From positions 14,119,118 to 14,183,117 of the forward strand of contig NC_087078.1 in assembly GCF_026151205.1 (NCBI RefSeq): 64,000 bases of DNA. Direction: 5' to 3'. Origin of the DNA: Bolinopsis microptera. Lineage: Eukaryota > Ctenophora > Tentaculata > Lobata > Bolinopsidae. Positions within the stretch are counted from its first letter, which is position 1. Every line of letters starts with the position of its first letter. Made by a program: the position numbers and the translations under genes. Of this stretch, positions 47,201-56,713 are shown one piece after another. The notes beneath the pieces are model-generated. The model searched no databases. It was not told the origin of the DNA and saw only the letters and a list, made by a program, of their open reading frames with translations.

Positions 47201-47306
47201 GACGAAACTAGCGGCAGGGGAAAAGGACGGGTTTGGAGACGTCTCTACTTGCTCTGATCCTTCCATCGTGGAAACCTTAATGCCACTTGTTGATGCTGTT
47301 ATCTAG
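38262..47306 (+). CDS. ACSS: Acetyl-CoA synthetase, mitochondrial type (15 exons)
   Basis: Makes acetyl-CoA from acetate, ATP and CoA through an acetyl-adenylate. Exons: 38262-38368, 39669-39796, 39929-40025, 40254-40387, 41249-41346, 41479-41622, 41798-41897, 42210-42410, 42529-42640, 43759-43883, 45092-45213, 45387-45525, 46150-46326, 46927-47048, 47148-47306. All join in phase to 654 aa, the usual family length. The start [20 protein letters not shown] is Arg/Ser-rich without acidic residues, like a mitochondrial presequence. Landmarks: [15 protein letters not shown] near the N-terminus; P-loop [11 protein letters not shown] (260-270); [10 protein letters not shown] (408-417); [15 protein letters not shown] hinge region; [10 protein letters not shown] with the catalytic lysine at about 614. 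Introns hold a LINE relic, a TTAA element, a splice-acceptor minisatellite and a LINE fragment, yet no coding exon is damaged. ACSS1 versus ACSS2 orthology was not tested. Confidence 0.95.
38560..38840 (+). mobile_element. Decayed LINE C-terminal relic in acetyl-CoA synthetase intron 1
   Basis: Broken frames give [21 protein letters not shown] and later [13 protein letters not shown]. This resembles the W-N-x-L..K..L ending of LINE polyproteins. Stops interrupt it and the ends are not defined. Confidence 0.4.
42824..43660. mobile_element. TTAA-flanked foldback element (piggyBac-like MITE) in intron 9
   Basis: Bounded by TTAAGGGGGCCGGGGGG at the left and its counterpart GGCCCTCTTAA at the right. 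Imperfect inverted arms continue inward for about 100 bp: left TGATAGAGGGGAGTGATATC, right GATATCACTCCCATCTATCA. About 837 bp without a transposase. TTAA target use is typical of piggyBac-type elements; the assignment is inference. Confidence 0.65.
43948..45147 (+). repeat. 69-bp minisatellite made of copies of intron 10's 3' splice site plus the start of exon 11
   Basis: About 17 units, each holding CTAACTGTCAG|GTGGTATAAT and the next 50 or so bases of exon 11 (GATAGCTCCCAGACCTGGCC and on), ending CTCACTAACTTGAA. Only the last unit (acceptor at 45091) continues into the real exon (TTGAAGCCTGGAGCC). In all others TTGAA is followed by CTAACTGTCAG, creating an in-frame TAA. Two units have length changes of about 7 bp that nearly cancel. 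Confidence 0.95.
45562..46056 (+). mobile_element. 5'-truncated LINE fragment in acetyl-CoA synthetase intron 12
   Basis: Flanked by the 13-bp TSD AATACATAGTAAT (45549-45561 and 46055-46067), with an A-tail of about 20. It encodes a LINE C-terminal zinc-knuckle-like segment, [19 protein letters not shown], with a stop at 45825. The 3' end, ending GCCTCTCT before the A-run, is shared with 17157-17424. Confidence 0.9.
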
Positions 47307-48247
47307 ATCATATCAGATGTATACAGATCATACTGAATTGAAGCATATGTGTGTGTTGGTCATATCAACAATAAATCTATTTCCTAATGAAGTATAATTT
47401 AATACAGGACAAGTGGGATTAATTGCATGAGTACTGTATGGGTGGAAATATCTGGTATAGTTGAATACTACAATTTGAGATTATTGAGACTTAAAGTTAA
47501 TACTGATATCTGTTTGCATGTTACTTGAAACCTTTTTAACTAATGATATGTGATAACTGAATGTTTAAGTTTTTAGTAAGTATTTTAGTAAACCTTTTTA
47601 GCAAGCAAGCCTTTTTAGGTAGCTTTTTTAATGTTATAAGCCTGAGCTGAAGTATTATAAGACGTATCATTTAAACTTTTAAAATTGTATTTTGGTAATG
47701 TAGGTTAATGTATGCAGGTAAATGTATAAGTTGAATAATTGTTATTACTATCATTCAGCATTTTAAATCGGTGACGACTTTGACTACATCAAATAATTGT
47801 CTTATTCCGAGGGTTTTATAATCATAAAAAACGGGGGACAGAGTGAAAAACATGAGAAAGTGCATCTTTTGCAGTGATTTTCTGAATTCTGTTACTTCAG
47901 AGAAGTTATCAGCTAAGTGATAAACAGTATAATACTCGTGTAAGCTTCATTCTCATTGAACCCCAAAAGTTCAGTCACGGACCCTAGTTAAATTTATATC
48001 TGGCCAGAGATCATGACCTATATAAAGCCATTTGATTACAGCTAAGCTTTACAGTATTAAGTTAAAGTATTTGTATTCAAGTACAGAACTGAAATTATGA
48101 TCTTATTTCTAGACTGATGAGATTCGCCATTTAGTTTTTTTCGTTTCAAAAACATTATTGTCCCACACAAATAATCTTGGTTTTGTAGCAGTATTTGTAT
48201 TTATTTCTTATCTTCTTTAATAACATTAAAGTTTTACTAATTATATA
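47307..48247. other. 3' flank of acetyl-CoA synthetase and spacer
   Basis: An AATAAA at about 47370 is a plausible polyadenylation signal for the upstream gene. No ORF of note. The block at about 48150-48245 (GGTTTTGTAGCAG, AACATTAAAGTTTTACTAAT) recurs at 53715-53790 downstream of the second zinc-finger copy. Confidence 0.5.
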
Positions 48248-48961
48248 AGACGCTATTTATTGTATCAAATTCATAAGTTCAGTTTATTTTAAGATATTAT
48301 AATAATTATCATTCCTATTGTTGCTCTGGAAATTAAACTTTTTATTCACCGTAAGATGACAGCTCTAGTAACTCTCTAAGATAGAGGTGTTCAAATAAAA
48401 CAATCAACAACTTTATTAAATAGGATGTGCATATTAAATCCCTGCAATCCTACTAAAAATATATCCATTCTCCTATCTTCAGGTATGTATAACTAGTTAC
48501 GAATCAATTGTTGTACTCGTTATGGAGAAAGTGGATAATTCTGTTGAAGAAGTGGACATGGAATTTGATCACATGAAAGTCGAAGGGAAGAAAGAGGAAG
48601 AAGATTCGAGAAGCAGGACTGGAGGCTTTGTATGTCCGACATGTGGCGAACAAATTATCAGTGAAAACTATTTCATTGAACATGTCAGGAAGTTTCATCA
48701 TAACGCTAAATCCCCAGAACGGGAATTGGAGGATAAATTCTCGAAAGAATCTACTGAAGTTTCTAGAAATGAAAACAATAACTCTAGATTTGAAGATGGT
48801 AATTTTGTTGAACAAGATTATGATAAGTTTAAAAAAGAGGTGAAGACAGAAGAGGGGGAATCTCAGGACAACAATATGGAGTTTCTTTGTCCTGATTGTG
48901 GTGACACATGTTTGGGAGAAAACACATTTATTGAACATATTATCAGGGAGCACCAAATTGA
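48248..48961 (+). repeat. Segmental duplication, copy A (partner 50932-51655)
   Basis: Both copies run from AAGACGCTATTTATTGTATC through about 280 bp of upstream sequence and the first 140 or so codons of the zinc-finger gene, at very high identity by eye. Copy A breaks off at GGAGCACCAAATTGAC, where unrelated sequence begins. Confidence 0.9.
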
Positions 48962-48995
48962 CAAATTAGCGTCACCACCCCCGCTACCACCATAA
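48522..48995 (+). pseudogene. Truncated C2H2 zinc-finger gene, copy A
   Basis: Starts MEKVDNSVEEVDMEFDHM and contains two C2H2-like fingers (CPTCGEQI..HVRKFH and CPDCGDTC..HIIREH) separated by an acidic/basic linker. These are the same two as in copy B. After residue 147 it runs into the adjacent insert (LASPPPLPP) and stops, so the tandem-finger array present in copy B is missing. It could still be expressed as a two-finger protein; a truncated duplicate is the simpler reading. Confidence 0.65.
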
Positions 48996-49526
48996 AGATC
49001 CAGATCCAGAACGCCGCCGCCTCCCCTGCCCAGGTACTTTTCAGAGGACACTAGGAGGGTAGAGAGGGGTGAATGGGGGCTCCAGGGTGCCGAAAGGAGG
49101 ATCGGACCCTGGATGCGTTGGGATGTAGTGGAAAGAGAGGGGACGACCAGGGCTTTGGAGGATAGATGGAAGGGCTTCACAGATGATGTTTTGAAGAGGA
49201 TGGAGGAGGCCAGGACCACGGAGGAGGCTAGGGAAATCTGGGGGGTAGTAGAAAAGGAAGCGGAGGAGCTGAAGGATTTGCTCATTAAGAAGGTGTTCAC
49301 GGGTTTGGAGGAGCTTAGGGATGCTGGCAAGCTGGAGACTAACAGGAAGCCTGGGAGTTTTCAGATACTTAAGGGGGGCTTTAAGTACCTGGTCAAGGGG
49401 ATGCAGGGGGATGTGGTGCGGAGTGTTAGGTTCCAGAAGGGGTTAGAGAAGATTAGCATGGATGGATTACTAGGATGCCTGGGACTGGTAAGGAGGCTGG
49501 TGGACCTGAGGAGGAGGCGGGAGTAA
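48996..49526 (+). CDS. Unrecognised ORF, probably retroelement-derived (Gag-like)
   Basis: Directly after the TAA that ends copy A, in the same frame, the sequence stays open for 176 codons. It starts RSRSRTPPPPLPRYF, with the first Met at 49113 (MRWDVVEREG). The product is highly charged and helical-looking (DDVLKRMEEARTTEEAREIW, LRDAGKLETNRKPGSFQILK), ending LVDLRRRRE. It is more GC-rich than the flanks and followed by tandem repeats, typical of a mobile-element gene. No family was identified. Confidence 0.45.
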   Translation, partial: RSRSRTPPPPLPRYFSEDTRRVERGEWGLQGAERRIGPWMRWDVVEREGTTRALEDRWKGFTDDVLKRMEEARTTEEAREIWGVVEKEAEELKDLLIKKVFTGLEELRDAGKLETNRKPGSFQILKGGFKYLVKGMQGDVVRSVRFQKGLEKISMDGLLGCLGLVRRLVDLRRRRE

Positions 49527-49529
49527 TCA

Positions 49530-49755
49530 TCTTTGGAGTGCCTCTTCTTTGATACAGAGTGCCGTCATCGTTTGGAGTGCCTCTTGTTTTATACAGAGTG
49601 CCATCATCATGGGAGTGCCTCTTGTTTTATACAGAGTGCCATCATCATGGGAATGCCTCTTGTTTGATACAGAGTGCCATCATCATGGGAGTGCCTCTTG
49701 TTTGATACAGAGTGCCATCATCATGAGAGTGCCTCTTGTTTTAAACAGAGTGCAA
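49530..49755. repeat. Tandem repeat, about 37-39-bp unit with internal stem-loop
   Basis: Six copies of (G/A)GTGCCTCTT(G/C)TTTTATACAGAGTGCC(A/G)TCATC. Each unit contains CTCT-TGTTTTATAC-AGAG, a short hairpin matching the loop type seen at 50400-50840. Confidence 0.85.
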
Positions 49756-49770
49756 TTTTATTTATTTGTT

Positions 49771-50060
49771 TTGATAAGGGGACAGATAATTATATATGGT
49801 ATTTCGTTGGTATTTTGATATTTATATTTTTAAAATTTTATTGGATATTTATTATTGATTGTATTGTAGTGGGGATTTAGTCAATTCGGATCGAATCGAT
49901 CGAGTTTATTCATTTTGATAAGGGGACAGATAATTATATTGTATTTCATTGGTATTTTGATAATTATATTTTTTTTAATTTTATTGGATATTTATTATTG
50001 ATTGCATTGTATATGTAGTGGGGTTTTTTAAAGTTTTAGTCAATTCGATCTACGCCTCAT
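49771..50060. repeat. 144-bp direct duplication
   Basis: Two copies starting TTGATAAGGGGACAGATAAT (49771 and 49915), running through TTTATTGGATATTTATTATT and ending near TTTAGTCAATTCG. They are diverged by small indels. Confidence 0.8.
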
Positions 50061-50335
50061 TTACAGAAGCGGATCAAATCGATCAAACTGTCCCGGGGAG
50101 TATGGTGTAGTTTTGTAATCCTCAGTATGGAGGATTTATTTTACATTTTAATATTTTAATTCACCGTTTTTTTGCCACTTTTATTTTAAGGTTATCTCAC
50201 GTTTCTATTTCATATTCGTACATTTACTTTCTTATCAATAGTTCGTTCGGCCTTTTGTTTATTTATCACATTTTTACGAGCCCTTTTTTTAAGAGATAAG
50301 GGAGAGATTTTGGGAGATAGCCACTTCTGTAAATG
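50058..50335. repeat. Inverted repeat pair, possible 278-bp MITE
   Basis: CATTTACAGAAG at 50058 and CTTCTGTAAATG ending at 50335 are perfect 12-bp inverted repeats, with partial extension inward (CGGAT and ATAGCCA). No target duplication was recognised. Confidence 0.4.
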
Positions 50336-50399
50336 TAACCGAGCATTCGTCGGGTTTTGAGTTATAAAGTTTTCGACCGTTACGAGAGCGTTTTATTTG

Positions 50400-50880
50400 G
50401 TACAGTACACTAAATCTAAGTCTTGTTTAAAATACAGACTCCGGCAGCCTTCCACCTTTCTTGTTTTTAAACAGACTGAGTCAACACATCGCAGTTCACC
50501 GGAGTTCACTATCAGATCTACGTGCAGCCACTACCGCGAGTTGCTGAGTCCTCATCTCCTCGTTTACCGGGAGTTTAAGTATTAAGATTGTAATATCTTT
50601 TTTTAGACAGGTGCACCCGTAGCTCGTTTTATACAGTTACGTTTATTTATTAAGTCCTCGTTCATTGGGATTTGGGAGCAGTACTTTTTAGCTTTTAGTG
50701 TTAATTCCTCGTTCATCGGGAGTTGTCACTAATTTACCAGCACATATCTCGTTTAAAACAGATATATCGTTCCTTACTCCTCGTTTATCGGGAGCAGTTT
50801 ATTGGGTTTTAGACCTTGTTTTAATACAGGTTCAGTTAGCTCTAGTCGCCCTATCCGTTGACCAGGGAGCGCCCCGTTAA
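50400..50880. other. Array of short stem-loops with related loops
   Basis: At least eight short inverted repeats share a loop type but have different stems. Examples: AGTCT-TGTTTAAAATAC-AGACT (50418), CTCC-TCGTTTACCG-GGAG (50557), ATATCT-CGTTTAAAAC-AGATAT (50745), CTCC-TCGTTTATCG-GGAG (50777), ACCT-TGTTTTAATAC-AGGT (50812). Stems change on both sides together, so pairing is kept. The array lies between the retroelement-like ORF and zinc-finger copy B. Function unknown. Confidence 0.6.
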
Positions 50881-51204
50881 GGCCAGTCAAGCCGGTTGCC
50901 GTGTAATAGCTGTTTCGTTTTTACACCATAAGACGCTATTTATTGTATCAAATTCATAAGTTCAGTTTATTTTATTCCAAGATATTATAATAATTATCAT
51001 TCCTATTGCTGCTCTGGAAATTAAACTTTAATTCACCGTAAGATGACAGCTCTAACTCTCTAAGATAGAGGTGTTCAAATAAAACAATCAACAACTTTAT
51101 TAAATAGGATGTGCATATTAAATCCCTGCAATCCAACTAAAATATATTCATTCTCCTATCTTCAGGTATGTAGAACTAGTTACGAATCAATTGTTGTACT
51201 CGTT

Positions 51205-52642
51205 ATGGAGAAAGTGGTTAATTCTGTACTAGCTAAAGTTGAAGAAGTGGACATGGAGTTTGATCACATGAAAGTCGAAGTGAAAAAAGAGGAAGAAGAT
51301 TCGAGAAGCAGGACTAGGGGTTTTGTATGTCCGACATGTGGCGAACAAATTATCAGTGAAAACTATTTCATTGAACATGTCAGGAAGTTTCATCATAACG
51401 CTAAATCGCCAAAACGGGAATTGGAGGATAAATTCTCGAAAGAATGTACTGAAGTTTCTAGAAATGAAAAGGATACCTCTAGATTTGAAGATGGTAATTT
51501 TGTTGGACATGATTATGATAAGTTTAAAAAAGAGATGAAGAGAGAAGAGGGGGAATCTCAGGACATCAATATGGAGTTTCTTTGTCCTGATTGTGGTGAC
51601 ACATGTTTGGGAGAAAACACATTTATTGAACATATTATCAGGGAGCACCAAACTGACTATGATTCTCAAGAAATAACAATTATCAAACCTCAAAGTAGTT
51701 CTGATGCCAACATAGTCTTAAGTCATCCTCTGGGGATTTAAATGCTCATAAAATTGAGGAAAAATCTCATCTCTCCAGTCATCTGAGACAGCATACAAGG
51801 GAGAAACCGTTTAAATGTTCGGATTGTTCGTATTCAGCTGCTCAAAAATCATGCCTCAATATTCATCGGAAAACACACACAGGAGAGAAACCGTTTAAAT
51901 GTTCGGATTGTTTTTATGCAGCTGCAGTAAAATCAAATCTTATGGATCACCTCAAAACTCATACAGGAGAGAAACCGTTTAAATGTCCGGATTGTTCTTA
52001 TGCAGCTGCCCTAAAATCAAGTCTTATAAAGCACCTCAGAACCCATACAGGAGAGAAACCGTTTAAATGTCCGGATTGTTCTTATGCAGCTGCCCTAAAA
52101 TCAAGTCTTATAAAGCACCTCAGAACCCATACAGGAGAGAAACCGTTTATATGTCCGGATTGTTCTTATGCAACTGCAGTAAAATCAAACCTTAAAAACC
52201 ATCTCAAAACTCACACAGGAGAGAAACCGTTTAAATGTTTGGATTGTTCGTATTCAGCTGCTCAAAAATCATGCCTCAATATTCATCGGAAAACACACAC
52301 AGGAGAAAAACCGTTTAAATGTCCGGATTGTTCTTTTGCAGCTGCTCAAAAATCAAATCTTATGGATCACCTCAGAACCCATACAGGAGAAAAACCGTTT
52401 AAATGTCCGGATTGTTCTTTTGCAGCTGCTCAAAAATCGACCCTTAAAGACCATCTCAAAACTCACACAGGAGAGAAACCGTTTAAATGTTCGGATTGTT
52501 CGTATTCAGCTGCTCAAAAATCAAACCTTATGATCATCAGAAAACACACACAGGAGAAAAACTGTTCAAATGTCCGGATTGTTCATATGCGGCTTCTAGA
52601 AAAAACACTCTGAAGGTTCATCAGAAAACTCACCAAAATTGA
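51205..52642 (+). pseudogene. C2H2 zinc-finger gene, copy B, with two frameshifts
   Basis: Start at 51205 (MEKVVNSVLAKVEEVDMEF), matched to copy A rather than the upstream ATG at 51109. Two N-terminal fingers are followed, after a frame change near 51730, by about ten tandem fingers. These have TGEKPFKC linkers and a (S/P)DCSYAAAxKSxL core, a nucleic-acid-binding array. The frame breaks again by one base near 52528; the last finger ([14 protein letters not shown]) and stop at 52640 lie in the shifted frame. Two neighbouring fingers (51958-52125) are identical at the DNA level, a fresh 84-bp duplication. It is either a young pseudogene or two single-base sequence errors in a functional gene. 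No splice sites explain the shifts. Confidence 0.75.
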
Positions 52643-52739
52643 ATCATGTATTCACAGATTTTAACATTTTACTGCCAAATTTTCACAAAGTATAAAATCC
52701 TCATTTTTGTTGGATGTAATTAATGGTGTGTCATCATTA

Positions 52740-52912
52740 GGGGTCGTTCACAAATTAAGTAATCATTTTTTTGGAACATTTTCACACCACCCCCCCTCCG
52801 TAATCAGTTTTATAGTAATGTCAAAATTACACTAGCGTAATCATTCGGAAACTCCCTCCCCCCCCCCTCAGCTGAATGCTGATTACGTAATAATTATTAT
52901 GTGAACGACCCC
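52740..52912. mobile_element. Short MITE, GGGGTCGTTCACA family, with TTA duplication
   Basis: The ends GGGGTCGTTCACAAATTA and TTATGTGAACGACCCC bound 173 bp, with TTA directly repeated on both sides (52737-52739 and 52913-52915). The interior is C-rich like the copy at 4056. Confidence 0.78.
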
Positions 52913-54374
52913 TTATATAGAATAAACAATTTTGACTGTTTCTACACTCGAGCTCTGTGACAACAATAAGATGTTTCGGAGCCTTTGCTAAGATAGCAGT
53001 CTCCCCTGAGTAGAAGTGCATTTCTGACCAAACAAAGTAATTCACAAACTTTTAATTTAAAATTTATTAGAAGAAGTATAGAACTGTATGCCTCTCTTAC
53101 TCTTAACACTACCATGGTTAACCTGTTGTCATTTTACTCTAAAATGGTTCTATACTTCACCAAAATGTTACCCTGTAAATAATTATACATAATTCTGACG
53201 AAATGTCAAAGTGGGTATCTATATAATTATAGTAATAATTTTACCTTCATGCCCACAGTTTAATGTTTTAATCCACCATAGCATACCAATGTACCATACT
53301 TTATACTCATAAACTTTTTATTTATATGCTATATGTTTTGATTCTTAGTCCTTAGAAGGGCACTCTATTAACAGTTTTTGACTGATTTGAGTGTCCTGCA
53401 CAGCAGATCGAAGCATCTTTAAATTATTTACTATTTTGATTGTATTGCTGTGTAAATTTAATCCTAATTCTAATTCTACGCACAGTACACGACTTTATTT
53501 TTAGAGTTCAAGAACAGATTTGTTTCAAACAAATCTGTTTTAAATATAAATATTTAAATCAGGGGTATCTGAGTAGAGATCATGATCATTAAGCTGGATA
53601 TGTTTACAGTTTCAAGCATTTTCATTGTGCCGCTTTTTCAGGACCTGTTTTTTTACATCATAACTACAAATAATGTTTAGATCTTAATTCTAGATAGATG
53701 ATGCTAGATACATAATCTTGGTTTTGTAGCAGCTATTTGTATTTTTTCTTATCTACTTTAATAACATTCAAGTTTTACTAATTATATAAGTCTAGTTTTT
53801 TTGTAAACTGTTATCTCGAAATTGAGTTTCGCATAGATTTCAGGCTGAACTTATATACTTGCAGTGGGATTAAGTAAGTTTATGTATTTTGCCTCGTTAT
53901 TGACTACAAATTTGATTATCGGCCTATCGAATGCTTCGCATCAACTTACATGAGACAGACGAGATTTCCACGTTTCGAGGGGCAGTCACTCCTCATATTC
54001 TATTGTTTGTAGCGCGCAATACAAATATCATAATATTCACGCACCGTCATGTATATAGCCGCATTGAATTGTAAACTGGAAATGTTTCTACTACCACAAT
54101 ATTATACCCGCCATTCAAATCTGGGCAAATTGCCAGTCCGTAGAATAGTAATCACGCCACACATGGCCCGCAAATGTTGTTTATTTCGTAGAATTATTGC
54201 TCCCTATTTAATTGTTCTTGTCTTTAATTTGTTACAAATAAAATTTGTGTAATTTTTGATAAAAACTTAGTAAAAAAATGATAATCGTTCCGTATCCCAG
54301 GAATATACAATAATAACAGTGAAATTGAAGTACTTCGCATTTATATAACATAACAGTTGTTTATATCAGCAAGG
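52913..54374. other. Intergenic, no gene recognised
   Basis: AT-rich. A strong hairpin, ACAGATTTGTTTCAAACAAATCTGT, lies at about 53514-53540. Sequence at 53715-53790 repeats the flank upstream of zinc-finger copy A, which suggests that the zinc-finger duplication was larger than the coding part. The PPIL4 promoter should lie just before 54375. Confidence 0.5.
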
Positions 54375-56527
54375 ATGTCAGTATTATTGGAGACAACGCT
54401 TGGTGACATTGTGATAGACCTTTACACTAAAGACAGGCCCAGATCAACTATGAACTTTCTGAAGCTGTGCAAACTGAAGATGTACAACTACTGTATGATC
54501 CACTGTGTTCAACGCAACTTTGTTATCCAAACAGGTAGTTATATACAGGTTACTATGGTTACAGGTACAATATATGCTATATACAGGCGTGTGACTATGG
54601 TTACGAACAGGTGTGATAGTTGGAACTTAATATACTGTAATATTGTGTGACTATGGTTACAAACAGGTGTGATAGTTGGAACTTAATATACTGTAATATT
54701 GTGTGACTATGGTTACAAACAGGTGTGATAGTTGGAACTTAATATACTGTAATATTGTGTGTCGTTACAAACAGGTGTGATAGTTGGAACTTAATATACT
54801 GTAATATTGTGTGACTATGGTTACAAACAGGTGTGATAGTTGGAACTTAATATACTGTAATATTGTGTGACTATGGTTACAAACAGGTGTGATAGTTGGA
54901 ACTTAAAATACTGTAATATTGTGTGACTATGGTTACAAACAGGTGTGATAGTTGGAACTTAATATACTGTAATATTGTGTGACTATGGTTACAAACAGGT
55001 GTGATAGTTGGAACTTAATATACTGTAATATTGTGTGACTATGGTTACAAACAGGTAGTTGGAACTTAATATACTGTAATATTGTGTGACTATGGTTACA
55101 GTTTATAGATGCAATGACCTGATGGTAGCATCAAGGTGATAATACGCCACACTGTTACTGTGATGATTACGTAATATGTGAACGACCCCTTAATCTGGTA
55201 ATACAGATGACATTATTTTACTTTGGTTTCAGGTGATATTGACCAAAAAGGCGGCAGCTCAATCTTCAAAGTCCTGTATGGCGAGCAAGCTAAATTCTTT
55301 GAGAAGGAAAATGTTCCCAAAATAAAACACACCCAAAAGTTGACGGTTTCTATGGTTAACGATGGTAAGACCTCTACGTTTTTCATGTCTACTTAATCGG
55401 CGTTCAACTTGGCATTTTCATTATGAACTAAAAGGTGGAGGAGAAACTTTATTTGGTCAATTTTAGGAAAAATTGCAGTTTGTCAAGTCCTTTCTCGCCG
55501 TTATCTCTATCCGGGCCTATATTTTGTGTCAATTCCTATTTCCTTTCTCATTCTGTTCTCAGTTCTACACACAAAATATTTATCAAGCTTTAAATTTTGA
55601 GAATTGTTCTTATATGATTTATTTAACAAATAAAACGCACTTTTTATCGAAATCAACGAAATAAAAACATAACTAATATTACTATTTGGTATTAACACTA
55701 CTAGCATCTTTCTTTAACTTTACCTTAATATCATCCGTACGACTAATTGTTTTGTTTGCAATTGTTACAATTATTACGTTTACAGTTGAAATGAGCACAG
55801 CTTACACAGTATAGCTATATTGTTGAAAAATACAGTTGAAAAGTTGCCCTGAATCGTCAGTTTGTGACTATATCATTGTTTATCAAAACTTACTAACTTT
55901 ATTCAGTTGTACTTTTTGCGATTAACTCACCGCATGGAAATTTTGGAGCTAAGTCGGTGGAATGGACCATCCTCCAGAGGCTCAGCTTCTGGGACCATCC
56001 TCCAGAGGCTCAGCCTCTGGGACCATCCTCCAGAGGCTCAGCTTCTGGGACCATCCTCCAGAGGCTCAGCTTCTGGGACCATCCTCCAGAGGCTCAGCTT
56101 CTGGGACCATCCTCCAGAGGCTCAGCTTCTGGGACCATCCTCCAGAGGTTCAGCTTCTGGGACCATCCTCCAGAGGCTCAGCTTCTGGGACCATCCTCCA
56201 GAGGCTCAGCTTCTGGGACCATCCTCCAGAGGCTCAGCTTCTGGGACCATCCTCCAGAGGCTCAGCTTCTGGGATCCCTTTCATTGCGAGGGGACTTGTC
56301 ATATTATAATGTGAACGATTTCATAGTAAAGTACATTTTATTTCTATTATTAATTTAATAATGCGACGTAAGATGTGGAGTAATGTTGGGTAATGTGTTG
56401 TAATAGTAACCACTATAGTGCACTATTTCAGGTAATGGTTACCATGGTTCCCAGTTCCTGATAACTACAACTGAGGACGCAGATGCTCTGGATAGTCAAC
56501 ACACTGTCTTTGGTATCGTTAGTGAAG
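54375..56527 (+). CDS. PPIL4: PPIL4-type cyclophilin, 5' part only
   Basis: Exons 54375-54534, 55233-55364 and 56432-56527 join in phase 1 and encode about 129 residues: [53 protein letters not shown] and [10 protein letters not shown]. This is the N-terminal peptidyl-prolyl isomerase domain of PPIL4, a nuclear, spliceosome-associated cyclophilin that normally continues into an RRM and a charged tail. No later exon was found between 56528 and the Kv gene on the opposite strand, nor after it to 64000. So the gene either continues outside the window with the Kv gene nested in an intron, or is truncated. A retroposon sits exactly at the exon 3 donor. Confidence 0.85.
54600..55090. repeat. 56-bp minisatellite in PPIL4 intron 1
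   Basis: About nine units of TGTGACTATGGTTACAAACA followed by GGTGTGATAGTTGGAACTTA and ATATACTGTAATATTG. Each carries AAACAG|GT, the same hexamer-plus-GT as the exon 1 donor (CCAAACAG|GTAGTT). One unit lacks part of the first block. Confidence 0.93.
55160..55189. mobile_element. Solo end of the GGGGTCGTTCACA MITE family
   Basis: GATGATTACGTAATATGTGAACGACCCCT matches the right end of 4056-4239. No left end was found nearby, so this is a truncated copy in PPIL4 intron 1. Confidence 0.6.
55966..56275. repeat. 28-bp minisatellite with an internal palindrome, PPIL4 intron 2
   Basis: About eleven units. Each contains CCAGAGGCTCAGCTTCTGG, an imperfect palindrome able to form a hairpin or cruciform. 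All three frames are open through the array, because 28 is not a multiple of 3 and the unit has no stop; none looks coding. Confidence 0.93.
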
Positions 56528-56539
56528 GTAAGTCACTTT

Positions 56540-56699
56540 TTTTTTTCTTTTTTTTTTTCTTTTTTTTTTTTAATGAGGAACCTGCCAAACCCCAGGACAC
56601 CAGGAGGATACCACCGGCAAAGCGGCTAATAGTACCCTCCGGTCTGTGTTGTACCGAAGAAGCTGAGTTAATCGATCATGACTCGGCTTACCAGCCAAG
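56540..56699 (-). mobile_element. SINE-like retroposon inserted at the PPIL4 exon 3 donor site
   Basis: A 160-bp insert starting with a T-rich run on the + strand (A-tail on the minus strand). It is flanked by the 14-bp TSD AGGTAAGTCACTTT (56526-56539 and 56700-56713). The duplicated target is the exon/intron junction itself, so GT AAGT occurs on both sides. Confidence 0.85.
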
Positions 56700-56713
56700 A
56701 GGTAAGTCACTTT

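Noticed and set aside
49530-49755. CRISPR-like array of 37-bp units
   Set aside because: No variable spacers; a simple tandem repeat in an animal genome.
51109-51204. Upstream ATG extending zinc-finger copy B by 32 codons
   Set aside because: The corresponding sequence in copy A does not keep this frame open, and a CTTCAG acceptor-like site lies just before the chosen start.
55907-56358. Three overlapping ORFs in PPIL4 intron 2
   Set aside because: They arise from the stop-free 28-bp repeat and lie between two good splice sites of PPIL4.
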